Below are positions 16,366-25,268 of a DNA stretch of 64,000 nt, piece by piece. The stretch covers positions 1-64,000 of the forward strand of contig JAJEGN010000007.1 in assembly GCA_022819855.1 (NCBI GenBank). Reading direction: 5' to 3'. A program made the translations under genes and the position numbers. This DNA comes from Gammaproteobacteria bacterium. Its GTDB lineage: Bacteria; Pseudomonadota; Gammaproteobacteria; Steroidobacterales; Rariloculaceae. Every line of letters starts with the position of its first letter. The stretch's first letter is position 1. The notes under the pieces are model-generated. The model was not told the origin of the DNA and made no database searches. It was given only the letters and a program-made list of their open reading frames with translations.

Positions 16366-17718
16366 ATGCGACCGATGCAAGGCATTGCCGTGCTCTCGTT
16401 TGAAAGGTCTCACTTGCTGAAAGCGGCAGCCACAACCCTCGCGATTGCTACGGTCCTTGCTGCCGACGCGAGCTTGACCCAGCCCGCGCTCGATCCTTCC
16501 TCCGATCAGGAGTTCGAATCGCTTTCGGATCGGGAACAGCAGTTGATCGCAGCGGTCGACCAGGAACTCTCGGTGAACGGCCCCTACTCCGAAGAGCTGA
16601 TTGGGCTCTTGACGGAGTTGAGCTTTCACTACGAGGAAATCGGGGCCGCCGTGCCGGCGGAGGAGACCATTCGGCGCATCCTGTCCGTAATCCGGATCAA
16701 CAACGGCTTGAGTTCGCTGGAGCAGGTACCGCTTATACGGCGTTTGATCGGCCGCGAAGCAGCCAGAGGCAATGTCGAAGCGACCTGGGAGCTTGAGCAG
16801 GAACTGGTCAAGCTCGCCGTGCAGAATCCGGACGACGTACGGTCAGCGGGGATATTCATTGAAATGGGCGACAAGTGGATGGACATTCTCCGACGGTATG
16901 ACGCCGGCGAATTCCCCGAGGAGATCGTGCTCGGCTGTTTTTATGACGACTCTCTCGTTCACCGGCAGGCTGCGAGGCACGGCTCGCGGCCGCTGCGCAC
17001 GGCAAGAAGTCTGGACCATACGGCCGGATTGGAAGCGAGAAATTGCGGCGCGGGAGCCAGAAGCCAGGCGAGACGATCGCTTGTGGCCTCGGCACAGCAG
17101 TACTACGTGCAGTCGGCCATGCTGTTGCGCCAGAATGAGGAACACGCGGGCGATGAACTGCGGAGGGTGCTGACGGCGCTCGTCCGCACCAGTTATCTCT
17201 TCACGAACCCCGGTCTTGGCGCCCAGAGTCTTCGCAGCCTCCTTGACCATTACGAACGCACGAACCCGGAAGCCTGGTTACCGCAAATCGAGACACGGGT
17301 TCAAATCGGCGACTGGGATCTGCTGTACGCAAGTCACCTCGGCACCAAGTACGAAAGGTCGGCGGCGGAAGCCTATGAGCAAGCCTACGAGCTGCTCCTC
17401 GAACACGGGATAGCTCAGGATTCGATCGACGCGATCTTCTCGCCGGACATGCCGATCGTGCTTCCCTCCTTCGTGAAGAATCCGTTGGTTTCCATCGAAA
17501 CACCGCGGTCCAGGGGCTACATCGATGTTGCTTTCGTCATTGCCAGGAATGGCAAGAGCAGGCAGATCGAGGTTCTGGAGACGACGAGGGACGTGCCGCG
17601 TTCTGCCGCAAGGGACCTCGTCCGTACGATCAAGTTCAGCCGGTTCCGGCCCAGGGTGACAGACGGCCGGTTCGCGGATTCCGCACCGATAGTCGTGCGT
17701 TACCACGTGAACGACTGA
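16366..17718 (+). CDS. Exported helical-repeat protein with TonB C-terminal-like domain
   Basis: The gene encodes 450 residues. The ATG at 16366 was chosen for the GGAG about 9 bases upstream; longer in-frame starts lack this. A hydrophobic stretch near residues 17-35 (LLKAAATTLAIATVLAADA) is a likely signal peptide. The middle is helical with TPR-like character. The last 75 residues ('SRGYIDVAFVIARNGKSRQIEVLETT' start, then 'FSRFRPRVTDGR') match the TonB C-terminal fold, in which G-x-V-x-V-x-F-x-I-x-x-D/N-G-x-x is followed by a helix and 'FxPxxxxG'. Such proteins lack the N-terminal anchor of true TonB. It is divergent from receptor 2, so it may contact that receptor's TonB box in the periplasm; that is inference. 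The middle Arg/Ala-rich part (about 205-240) is low in recognisable structure. Confidence 0.65.
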   Translation: MRPMQGIAVLSFERSHLLKAAATTLAIATVLAADASLTQPALDPSSDQEFESLSDREQQLIAAVDQELSVNGPYSEELIGLLTELSFHYEEIGAAVPAEETIRRILSVIRINNGLSSLEQVPLIRRLIGREAARGNVEATWELEQELVKLAVQNPDDVRSAGIFIEMGDKWMDILRRYDAGEFPEEIVLGCFYDDSLVHRQAARHGSRPLRTARSLDHTAGLEARNCGAGARSQARRSLVASAQQYYVQSAMLLRQNEEHAGDELRRVLTALVRTSYLFTNPGLGAQSLRSLLDHYERTNPEAWLPQIETRVQIGDWDLLYASHLGTKYERSAAEAYEQAYELLLEHGIAQDSIDAIFSPDMPIVLPSFVKNPLVSIETPRSRGYIDVAFVIARNGKSRQIEVLETTRDVPRSAARDLVRTIKFSRFRPRVTDGRFADSAPIVVRYHVND

Positions 17719-17731
17719 CAGCGTCATCGAA

Positions 17732-17745
17732 CCCGGTTCGCCGGG
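17732..17745. terminator. Short GC hairpin with TTCG loop between convergent genes
   Basis: CCCGG-TTCG-CCGGG (17732-17745) lies in the 35-base gap between two convergent stop codons. It is a stable UUCG tetraloop hairpin but has no U-run, so its role as a terminator is only plausible. Confidence 0.3.
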
Positions 17746-17753
17746 GGTCCGAA

Positions 17754-19760
17754 TCAGTACAGGCCGTTGATGTAGCTCCTGGCGCGGTCAAAAGCCCTGG
17801 GGCCAAGTTCCATGCCGATCCGGCGGCCGGGAATGTCGTCGGCCGGGGGATGGATGCCGCCCCAGAGCCGCGACAGGCTGCATTGGTCGGAAGCATCGAC
17901 ATAGGTCGCCCATTCGAGCGTGATGTCGACGCTCGGTCCCTCCTCGAAAACCAGGAACTGGTTCATCGGCGCCGGGAAGTCGCTCTTGCCCCCCGGGAAC
18001 CAGGCGTCGCCGGTAAAGCGCGTGAGCAGTTCCGCCGCCGTGCGCGAATAGGTCGAGTGTCCGGAGACATACCCCGCGAACGGCGGCGTCACGAAGGTCG
18101 GTCGCTGATAGGGCCACCACTCTTCGGCAAGCGTCCAGTCGACGCCTGCGAAATCGAACACCGGGTTGCTGATGTACAGCGGGCCTCGCCATGCGTAGAG
18201 CTTGATCTTGCCGACGTTGCGTTCATCGGGACCCAGCATCCAGGGGTCATCCGCGAGCGGATCGCCCGGGCGCACGCAATCGATCACGCGGTAGCTGCCG
18301 TCGCCGGCCGGGTCTTCGGGGTCGTCGATGTATTCGATACCGTCGGGGTGGTAGGTACAGTGAGGATCGTCCGGATCGCTCGACTGCCCGAGCTCGGCCA
18401 TGGCGCGAATCGCGGAAACCGGCCGCACATAGTCGTAACAGCCCTTGATGCCCCAGGCCGCGATCGCGGCGTCATGCATCGCGCCGCCGAGCGCGAAGTA
18501 GATCTTGACGTCCCACTCGAGCGAACCCAGGATCGGTCCCGCGCCTTCGAAACGCTTGACGAGTTCGGGATGCTCGCCGATCGTATTGGCGATCACGAAC
18601 CAGTGCCCCGGTGGGGTCTCGGAATCCGGTCCGTCCGCCCAGAACTCCGCGATCGCCCTGGCATAGTCGGCGAGCGGCACGAGCTGCGGTTCGTAGGGCT
18701 CGCCGGTGGCGGGATTCACCTCGTAGCCCGATTCAGGCGTGCCCCCCGCGAGCAGGTCGTAGAAGTCGCGATGCTCGGCAAAACTCTCCGGATAGCCCTG
18801 AATGTTGCCAAGACTCGCCGGCGAAATGTCGATGAGTTCGGCGCCGCGTCCGTCCTCGGGATCGAGATGCCCGGACCAGACAGCAACGAGCGAGTGGCCC
18901 CATTTGTACTCGGCCGCGAGCGCCCCGTCATGCCCCGGCGGTGGGCCGGGATCGAAATAGACGGGAAAATCGAAGCCCCCGCGGGAACAGGTGCTCATTT
19001 CGTCAGCCGTCAGCGAGAACGGGTGCACTCCTCCCCATTCAGGACCCACGAATTCAGGCGTACCGTCGACGATGTTGCCGGCCTGATCGATCGACAGCGT
19101 CAGCGTGATCTGCTGCCAGCGGTCAAGATCCACGATATCGGGGTTGCCCGGCAACTCGGGCAGGATCGGCGGATTGAACGGCGTATAGACCTCGGGCGCA
19201 TACGCGTTCGCTTCGTTCGATCCGTCCTGCAGCCCGTAGGCGATGTAGCATTCGGCGATGTAGTTGCCGAGCGCCGCCGGCGAGCCCTGCTCGTATGCAG
19301 TGCTCGCATCGCCGATGTCGTAGCCGAGCTCGACCATCGTGGTGTCCGCAAGTTCTGCCACCAACTCCGCGCCCGGCGAGTTCCGGAACCTGTGCCGGAC
19401 GATCCGATAAGCCGCAAAGCTGACCGCCTCCTCGCGTGCGAGTTGACGATCGCGCGGAAAACGCGGAGCCGTGTAGTCGCAGTTGTAGCCTGCCTGCGTT
19501 TTTCCGAGCAGCCAGGTCGACGTGGTGTCGTCGTACGCCGCCCACGCGTCGTACATGGCGGCGGAACTATGCCAGAGGTTGCGCGCATGAACGGTCGGAC
19601 GCGCGAAATCATTGCGAATGCCCTCGAGCAGGACCTCGTTCCAGATCCGTGCGACTGACGTGTCACGGTCGTCCGGAGTCAGCGGTGGGCTCAAGGTATC
19701 GCAGCCGACGACGCCGATCGCCAGCACTGCCGCCAAGGCGCCTGTCCCTGCTAGTTGCAT
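17754..19760 (-). CDS. Vanadium-dependent haloperoxidase-like / PAP2-superfamily lipoprotein
   Basis: The gene encodes 668 residues. The N-terminus has a signal ending in the lipobox VVGC, so it is probably a lipoprotein on the periplasmic or outer-membrane face. The vanadate/phosphate-binding motifs are present in order: 'CYDYVRPVSAIR' near 450, 'PPFAGYVSGHSTYSRTAAELL' with His568 in the SGHS motif, and 'RLWGGIHPPADD' with Arg631 and His637. This is the PAP2/haloperoxidase core, at the length usual for vanadium haloperoxidase-like proteins that travel with CRTAC1 genes. It could oxidise halide with H2O2 or act as a phosphatase; the sequence does not decide between them. It is the last gene of a three-gene minus-strand run with two FG-GAP/ASPIC genes. 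Confidence 0.82.
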   Translation of the reverse strand: MQLAGTGALAAVLAIGVVGCDTLSPPLTPDDRDTSVARIWNEVLLEGIRNDFARPTVHARNLWHSSAAMYDAWAAYDDTTSTWLLGKTQAGYNCDYTAPRFPRDRQLAREEAVSFAAYRIVRHRFRNSPGAELVAELADTTMVELGYDIGDASTAYEQGSPAALGNYIAECYIAYGLQDGSNEANAYAPEVYTPFNPPILPELPGNPDIVDLDRWQQITLTLSIDQAGNIVDGTPEFVGPEWGGVHPFSLTADEMSTCSRGGFDFPVYFDPGPPPGHDGALAAEYKWGHSLVAVWSGHLDPEDGRGAELIDISPASLGNIQGYPESFAEHRDFYDLLAGGTPESGYEVNPATGEPYEPQLVPLADYARAIAEFWADGPDSETPPGHWFVIANTIGEHPELVKRFEGAGPILGSLEWDVKIYFALGGAMHDAAIAAWGIKGCYDYVRPVSAIRAMAELGQSSDPDDPHCTYHPDGIEYIDDPEDPAGDGSYRVIDCVRPGDPLADDPWMLGPDERNVGKIKLYAWRGPLYISNPVFDFAGVDWTLAEEWWPYQRPTFVTPPFAGYVSGHSTYSRTAAELLTRFTGDAWFPGGKSDFPAPMNQFLVFEEGPSVDITLEWATYVDASDQCSLSRLWGGIHPPADDIPGRRIGMELGPRAFDRARSYINGLY

Positions 19761-19863
19761 CGATCTCGATGGGGCCGATCGGGATAAACTACTGGCCGCC
19801 CCGAAACGATACGACTGTCCCTTCCACCCAGGTCGATCTCCACGGTGGTCTCGATGCGGCGCT

Positions 19864-21696
19864 TCACGGCGGCGGCTCCGGTTGCGTGATCACAAGGGTC
19901 TGGCCCGGCTGGCTGGCCGCGATGGGGCCAGTCAATCGGGTTCCGAACTGTACCGGGCCGGCGCCCGAGTCGATCGCCGGCCATTCCACCAGAATTTCGT
20001 CCACGGTTGTCGCAGTATCGAGCCCGAAGATCTGTACCGTCGGATTCTGTGACGTGTAGTTGCTGCCGATCATGATCTCGCGCATCTGCGTAGTGTCGCC
20101 GGTCACGGCAATGACCCGGGCGCCGGCGGCCTCGGTATTGGGCGGCAGCCCCTCTAGCTTGACGCGCAGAAAATTGCGTCCTGCCGCAGCGCTGCGGTTC
20201 TCCCAGAGGCTGGCGGAAACACCGGGTGCGTCGGTCAGCTCGAGAATGTCCGTATCACCGTCATGATCGAAATCCGCGCACACGACGCCCCGTCCCGAAG
20301 TGCCCGTGGCGAGTCCCAGCGCCTGCGCTTCATCGCTGTAAGTGCCCGCCTCGTTCATCACGAACGCCCTGGCGTCAGGGGTTTGCCACACCTGGTGCCC
20401 GAGAAACGGCTCCGACCAGCCGTTCGTGTGATAGATGTCGAGATCGGAATCGTTATCGATATCCAGAAAGCAGGCGCCCCAACCCCAGGAGCCGTCCGCG
20501 ACCCCGAATCGCGCAGTCTCATCGATCAGGTCGCTGCCATCGTTCGTGTACAGGCGATTGCCGTGCGGCGTGAGGATTTCGTTGCCCGGACCCAGAATGC
20601 TGGAGATGAACCAGTCGAGGTCGCCGTCGTTGTCGATGTCGCCGAGCGCCGATCCCATCCCGAACTGGGCTTCGCGCAGAATCGGGTTTTCGAGGCTTCG
20701 AAACGTTCCGTCGCCGTTGTTGATGGCAATCTGGGTTGTCCCGAAATCGGCCGCAATCGCGATATCGGGCCAGGGATCGTCGTTGATGCGTGCGAAGGTC
20801 GGTGCGAAGGTAAAGTCGAAATCCTGGGCCGAGAACGGAAAGTCGAGGGTGCCCGGATAGGTGCGCGTGAGCCAGACCAGATCCGACATGCCGGTTTCTT
20901 CGCTGACGTTCTCGAAGCGAATGCCAGACTCGTCGGACTCGTTTCTCCACAGGTGGTCGGTCTCCAGCAAGCGCGGTCCGGTCAGCCTGTAAAGCCTGTC
21001 CGGCGTGGCCCAGTGCGTCAGGAACATGTCGAGGTCGCCGTCGAGATCGTAGTCGCCGAATCCTGCGGAGATCGTGTGCTCGGCGACCATCCTCTCGATG
21101 TCCGGCGAATTGGAGGTGACATCCGTGAACACACAGTTGCCCTGGTTTTCGTAAATCTTGCTCGGATCGTCGTAGATTCCGCCAATGAAGAGATCGAGAT
21201 CGCCATCGCCATCCATGTCGGCGAATGCAGGCCCACTGTGGCGATCGTTGTTCTCGCCGTCAGGACGAGTATTGGCAACGCCGGCATTGGCGGCATTGTC
21301 CTCGAACAGCATGCCATTGCCTTGCTCGGCGAGCTGATTCAGATACAGGCGGTTCGGTCCACCGCCACCTTCGGGTCCACCCGTGTTGCCATAGGTGATG
21401 AACAGGTCGATATCGCTGTCGTTATCGCAATCGCCGGCCGCCGCGCCGCCGAACGAATTTATTGAAACCTGGTAGGCGATCTCGCCTCTGCGAATCAGGG
21501 AAGGTCGCGTGTAACCGACCTTGTAGGCGATGTTCGAAGCGGCCGTCACGTCGACGAACGCCGCCGGAGGGCGAGGCGGTTCCGCCGAAGTTGTCGGTGG
21601 CGGCGAGGAAACGGGGCCTCCCCCTTCGCCGCACGCAGCGAGGAACGCAATCGATAACCCAGCCAGCCTTGCGACTGACCTTTTCACCTGACTCAT
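19864..21696 (-). CDS. CRTAC1-type FG-GAP/ASPIC-UnbV repeat lipoprotein, copy 1
   Basis: The gene encodes 610 residues. A signal ending LAAC gives a lipoprotein. The body holds repeated D-x-D-x-D-G-D-x-D calcium loops in FG-GAP/VCBS blades ('GDCDNDSDIDLF', 'ADMDGDGDLDLF', 'GDYDLDGDLDMF', 'GDIDNDGDLDWF', 'LDIDNDSDLDIY', 'ADFDHDGDTDIL'), predicting a beta-propeller. The C-terminus is an ASPIC/UnbV domain ('LRVKLEGLPPNTEAAGARV' then 'PTVQIFGL' and 'ILVEWP'). Such proteins bind calcium and are exported, but their role is not established. The gene lies 85 bases downstream of a tandem paralogue and 103 bases upstream of the haloperoxidase-like gene. Long stretches are near-identical to the paralogue at DNA level, pointing to recent duplication or gene conversion. 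Confidence 0.88.
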   Translation of the reverse strand: MSQVKRSVARLAGLSIAFLAACGEGGGPVSSPPPTTSAEPPRPPAAFVDVTAASNIAYKVGYTRPSLIRRGEIAYQVSINSFGGAAAGDCDNDSDIDLFITYGNTGGPEGGGGPNRLYLNQLAEQGNGMLFEDNAANAGVANTRPDGENNDRHSGPAFADMDGDGDLDLFIGGIYDDPSKIYENQGNCVFTDVTSNSPDIERMVAEHTISAGFGDYDLDGDLDMFLTHWATPDRLYRLTGPRLLETDHLWRNESDESGIRFENVSEETGMSDLVWLTRTYPGTLDFPFSAQDFDFTFAPTFARINDDPWPDIAIAADFGTTQIAINNGDGTFRSLENPILREAQFGMGSALGDIDNDGDLDWFISSILGPGNEILTPHGNRLYTNDGSDLIDETARFGVADGSWGWGACFLDIDNDSDLDIYHTNGWSEPFLGHQVWQTPDARAFVMNEAGTYSDEAQALGLATGTSGRGVVCADFDHDGDTDILELTDAPGVSASLWENRSAAAGRNFLRVKLEGLPPNTEAAGARVIAVTGDTTQMREIMIGSNYTSQNPTVQIFGLDTATTVDEILVEWPAIDSGAGPVQFGTRLTGPIAASQPGQTLVITQPEPPP

Positions 21697-21781
21697 GCTA
21701 CCTGCAACTGTCGACCGGCATGTCGGGCGAGAGAATACGCGACCCGCTGCATCGACCTCAATCGGGCTCCGGATACCGGGA

Positions 21782-23581
21782 TCAGGGCCGTGACGGCTCA
21801 GGTTGGGTGATCACGAGCGTCTGGCCCGGCTGGCTGGCGGCGATGGGACCGGTCAGCCGGGTTCCCAACTGCACCGGACCCGCACCGGAGTCCATCGCCG
21901 GCCATTGCACGAGAATCTCGTCCACGGTAGTCGCCGAAGCGAGGCCGAAGATCTGCACGGTCGGATTCTGCGACGTGTAGTTGCTGCCGATCATGATCTC
22001 GCGCATCTGCGTGGTGTCGCCGGTCACGGCGATGATCCTGGCGCCGGCGGCCTCGGTATTGGGCGACAGCCCTTCGAGCTTGACGCGCAGAAAGTTTCTG
22101 CCCGCAGCAGCGGTCCGGTTCTCCCATAGCCTCGCGGAATTGCCGGGCCTGTCGGTCAGCTCGAGGATGTCCGTATCGCCATCGTGATCGAAATCCGCGC
22201 ACACGACGCCACGTCCGGAGGTCGTTTCGGCCAATCCCAGCGCCTGTGCTCGCTCGGTGTACGTGCCTGCCTCGTTCATCACGAACGCCCTGGCGTGAGG
22301 CGTTTGCCACACCTGGTGGCCGAGGTAGGGTTCCGACCAGCCGTTCGTGTGAAAAATGTCGAGATCGGAATCGTTGTCGATGTCGAGAAAGCAGGCGCCC
22401 CAACCCCAGGAGCCGTCCGCGACCCCGAGTCGCTCGGTGTCGTCGATCAGGCGGAGGCCATCGTTCGTGTACAGGCGATTGCCCCAGGGTTCGAGATCGA
22501 GGCTCTCGTCGCCGGGTCCCAGGATGCTGGTCACGAACCAGTCGAGATCGCCGTCGTTGTCGATGTCGCCGATCGCCGACCCCATCCCGTATTGAGCCGC
22601 GCGCAGAACCTCGTTGTCGACGCTCCGAAACGTGCCGTCACGGTTGTTGATGACCAACTGCGTCGTACCGAAATCCGCCGCGATGGCGATGTCGGGCCAG
22701 GGATCGCCGTCGATGCGTGCGAAGGTCGCCGTAAACGTAAAGTCCGCATCCTGCGGCCAGATGTGGAAATCGACTGCGCGCGTGCTCCAGGCCAGGTCGG
22801 ACATCCCGGTTTCCTCGCTGACGTTGACGAACCGGATCCCCGACTCGTCCGATTCGTTCCTCCATAGATGGTCGGTTTCCAGCAACTGGACTTCACCATC
22901 GACCACCGCACCGTACACGCGGTCACGCGTGGCCCAGTGCGTGAGGAACATGTCGAGGTCGCCGTCGAGATCATAATCGCCGAATCCCGCGGAAATCGTG
23001 TGCGAGGCCAGCATGTTCTCGATGTCCGGCGAGTTTGAGGTGACGTCGGTGAAGAAACAGTTGCCCTGGTTTTCGTAGATCTTGCTCGGGTCGTCGTGGA
23101 GACCGCCGAGAAAGAGGTCGAGGTCACCGTCGCCATCCATGTCGGCGAAAGCCGGGCCGCTGTGACGATCGTTGTTCTCGCCGTCAGGACGGGTATTGGC
23201 GACGCCAGCCGCCTCGGCGATGTCCTCGAACAGCAGGCCGTTGCCCTGCTCCGCGAGCTGGTTCAGATACAGGCGATTGGGTCCGCCGCCGCCGTTCGGT
23301 CCGCCGGTATTGCCATACGTGATGAACAGATCGATGTCTCCGTCATTGTCGCAATCGCCCGCGGCCGCGCCGCCGAATGTCGATTCCGTGACTGCCCGCG
23401 GTTCCCTGACCAGGTAGGGCCGCGTGTAGCCGACCTGGTAGGCGATGTTCGAGGCCTCCGTCACGTCGACAAAGGGCGGCTGAGCGGTAGCGGGAACGGC
23501 TTGCGGCGACGCGGGACCGGCAAGAAGCACAAACGGCATCGCCGTCACGTTCAGGAACGCCGACTTGCTGATCGACTTCAT
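21782..23581 (-). CDS. CRTAC1-type FG-GAP/ASPIC-UnbV repeat exported protein, copy 2
   Basis: The gene encodes 599 residues, first in the CRTAC1-CRTAC1-haloperoxidase run. Unlike copy 1 it has a plain Sec signal (hydrophobic stretch ending in an Ala-rich region around residues 25-35, with no lipobox Cys), so the two copies should differ in location: free or surface-bound here, lipid-anchored in copy 1. It shares the same series of D-x-D-x-D-G calcium loops and the same ASPIC/UnbV C-terminus. The main differences are in the N-terminal 60 residues and in a loop near 'VDFHIWPQDADF'. The function is unknown; by family it is a calcium-binding beta-propeller. A role as partner or scaffold of the haloperoxidase-like lipoprotein is inferred from repeated co-occurrence. 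Confidence 0.88.
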   Translation of the reverse strand: MKSISKSAFLNVTAMPFVLLAGPASPQAVPATAQPPFVDVTEASNIAYQVGYTRPYLVREPRAVTESTFGGAAAGDCDNDGDIDLFITYGNTGGPNGGGGPNRLYLNQLAEQGNGLLFEDIAEAAGVANTRPDGENNDRHSGPAFADMDGDGDLDLFLGGLHDDPSKIYENQGNCFFTDVTSNSPDIENMLASHTISAGFGDYDLDGDLDMFLTHWATRDRVYGAVVDGEVQLLETDHLWRNESDESGIRFVNVSEETGMSDLAWSTRAVDFHIWPQDADFTFTATFARIDGDPWPDIAIAADFGTTQLVINNRDGTFRSVDNEVLRAAQYGMGSAIGDIDNDGDLDWFVTSILGPGDESLDLEPWGNRLYTNDGLRLIDDTERLGVADGSWGWGACFLDIDNDSDLDIFHTNGWSEPYLGHQVWQTPHARAFVMNEAGTYTERAQALGLAETTSGRGVVCADFDHDGDTDILELTDRPGNSARLWENRTAAAGRNFLRVKLEGLSPNTEAAGARIIAVTGDTTQMREIMIGSNYTSQNPTVQIFGLASATTVDEILVQWPAMDSGAGPVQLGTRLTGPIAASQPGQTLVITQPEPSRP

Positions 23582-23722
23582 CCCTCACCCGTTCGGTCTT
23601 CGGCAGACGACCCCGGGACGGTCCGAACAAGTCGGCGCCGCGTTGTTTCCGGCTCCATGGTGTGTCGATTCATATCACGGCGAGTCAGTGGAACAGGCTT
23701 GTTCGGAGTTTCCCTTGCACAT

Positions 23723-24400
23723 TCAGACGCCGGCGACACTGAAGTTGATCGCGATCGAGATGCGCTCGCGCGTGCCGCGATAGGGGCACACACCGTGTTG
23801 AAGCCAACTCGGGAAGACAATCATCGCACCCGCATGCGGCGTCAGTCTCTGCGACTCGCCGAGGGAAAGCCCGTCAGAGCCCGGGAAGGTCAGCCTCGGC
23901 GCGTACATGACCGGAGCCACGCCGCGCGGGTCCGCGATCTCGAACTCGCCGCCGAGCGTCCGGTCTTCGCTGATGCCCCCGTCGTCGACGTAGTAACCGG
24001 CAGACCAGAGCGCGCCGGGATGAGTATGGAACTGGTTGCCGTGGCCTGTCCGGTTGACGTTGGCCCAGCAGTTGATCCGCCAGGCGAGCTTTTCACGCTT
24101 GCCGGTGCGATCGACCGTGGCGTCGTCGACGATCGCCCGGGCGAATTCGAGCACTTGCTGAATCGGCGCACCGCCCCATTGATGCAGGTCCCAGCTCGAC
24201 TGCCAGCCGCCGCGGTTGGAACGCTCGACGGATTCGCTCACCTTCTCGCGGGCGAGGATGATGGACCTGAGTTCCGCGTTCAACGCTTCCGCGTCCGGCA
24301 TCGTGGCGATCAGCACGGGCGTCGGGAAGAGCTTGAGCACCGACAGTTCCGGCGGCGCCCCAACGCCTGCGGCCCCGCCGGGCGGCGTGTGGTCGGCCAT
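23723..24400 (-). CDS. 2-oxoglutarate/Fe(II) oxygenase, TIGR02466-like
   Basis: The gene encodes 225 residues, a single jelly-roll domain equal in size to the N-half of the double-headed enzyme at 8314. 'NQFHTHPGALWSAGYYVDDGG' near 125 holds the metal His region and the SGxYY strand; 'MIVFPSWLQHGVCPY' near 200 holds the distal His, and 'RERISIAIN' provides the 2OG-binding Arg. No signal peptide is present, so it is cytoplasmic. It is divergent from the second QW-motif gene (121 bp apart) and lies just upstream of the CRTAC1/haloperoxidase run on the same strand. It probably hydroxylates a peptide or small substrate; the actual target is unknown. The neighbourhood repeats the pairing of oxygenase and QW-motif gene seen at 8.3-12.1 kb. 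Confidence 0.8.
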   Translation of the reverse strand: MADHTPPGGAAGVGAPPELSVLKLFPTPVLIATMPDAEALNAELRSIILAREKVSESVERSNRGGWQSSWDLHQWGGAPIQQVLEFARAIVDDATVDRTGKREKLAWRINCWANVNRTGHGNQFHTHPGALWSAGYYVDDGGISEDRTLGGEFEIADPRGVAPVMYAPRLTFPGSDGLSLGESQRLTPHAGAMIVFPSWLQHGVCPYRGTRERISIAINFSVAGV

Positions 24401-24521
24401 ATCGCTTCCTCAGCAGGAACTCGCGCAGTGCGGGGGTATTCCGCCGGCAGCCGCGCGAGCCAGCTTAAGTTTCGCGGCGATTATACTTGCAGGCGCCGAG
24501 GAGCGTGGACAGGAAGAACTC

Positions 24522-25259
24522 ATGCTGACCGAGACGGACGTTCGCACGACTGCGGCGAACGCAATCAACTTTCTCAACCGTGTGCGGGAACCGCACGCCT
24601 TGCTCTTCATGGGGCTCATACACCGGCGCTGCGGGGTCGAGGAGTTCGCCGATTGCCTCGCGCGCTACGACGAAGTGCTGCCGGAACATCCTGATCGTGC
24701 ACCGGTGCTGCGAGTCTTTCGACGCATGTTCGACGCCAACAACCCGCTGGAGCCTGACGACTGGGAACATGTGACGATACAGACCGACCGTCTGCTCGTC
24801 ACGGCGCTCTATTGCGACCGACTGGGCTTGCCGCCCTCCTTCGCCGAGGTGCTCGCAAGAGCCGTCAGCCAGGGAGGATACGCCGCCACCCACGCGCTCC
24901 TGGCATGGATCTGGATTCGGGAGAACGGCTGCGAACTGGCGGCGCCGGACGGCTTTGTCGAGGACATGTACCGGACCGTCGCTGCGATCATTGACGAGGA
25001 CCCGACCTCGGTGAACGACATCAAACTCGAAGCCGGCGCCTTCCTGTGCCTGGCGCGTGAGAGCGCGCGGGTCGACCACGATTTCGTCCGGCGCGTCATC
25101 CGGTTTCAGAACGACGACGGGGGCTGGGGAGTGCCGGCCGAGGGCGCCGGCAATCCGGACGAGTCGTCGTGGCACTCGACGATACTGGCACTGATCATCG
25201 TGCTCCACATCAGGTTCATGGGCACGGAGTACACGCCGAGTCAGTGGCGATACGCCTGA
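24522..25259 (+). CDS. Uncharacterised helical protein with terpene-cyclase-like QW motif, paralogue B
   Basis: The gene encodes 245 residues; AGGAAG lies 7 bases before the ATG, and a good -10 hexamer TATACT sits at 24482-24487. It is a clear paralogue of the protein at 11445 across its length, from 'MLTETDVRTTAANAINFL' through 'HRRCGVEEFADC' and 'DANNPLEPDDWEH' to 'FQNDDGGWG'. The only notable insertion is a short Gly/Glu loop just after the QW motif. All conserved Cys, Asp and Trp positions are kept, which implies selection on a defined structure. Like paralogue A it runs head-on into a TonB-dependent receptor gene, and it is divergent from a TIGR02466 oxygenase. The biochemical function is unknown; an alpha/alpha-barrel fold is inferred from the QW repeat. 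Confidence 0.75.
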   Translation: MLTETDVRTTAANAINFLNRVREPHALLFMGLIHRRCGVEEFADCLARYDEVLPEHPDRAPVLRVFRRMFDANNPLEPDDWEHVTIQTDRLLVTALYCDRLGLPPSFAEVLARAVSQGGYAATHALLAWIWIRENGCELAAPDGFVEDMYRTVAAIIDEDPTSVNDIKLEAGAFLCLARESARVDHDFVRRVIRFQNDDGGWGVPAEGAGNPDESSWHSTILALIIVLHIRFMGTEYTPSQWRYA

Positions 25260-25268
25260 AGTCGGCAC

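Noticed and set aside
17850..19658. Plus-strand open frame of 602 codons opposite the haloperoxidase-like gene
   Set aside because: Antisense shadow; the minus-strand product carries the full motif set.
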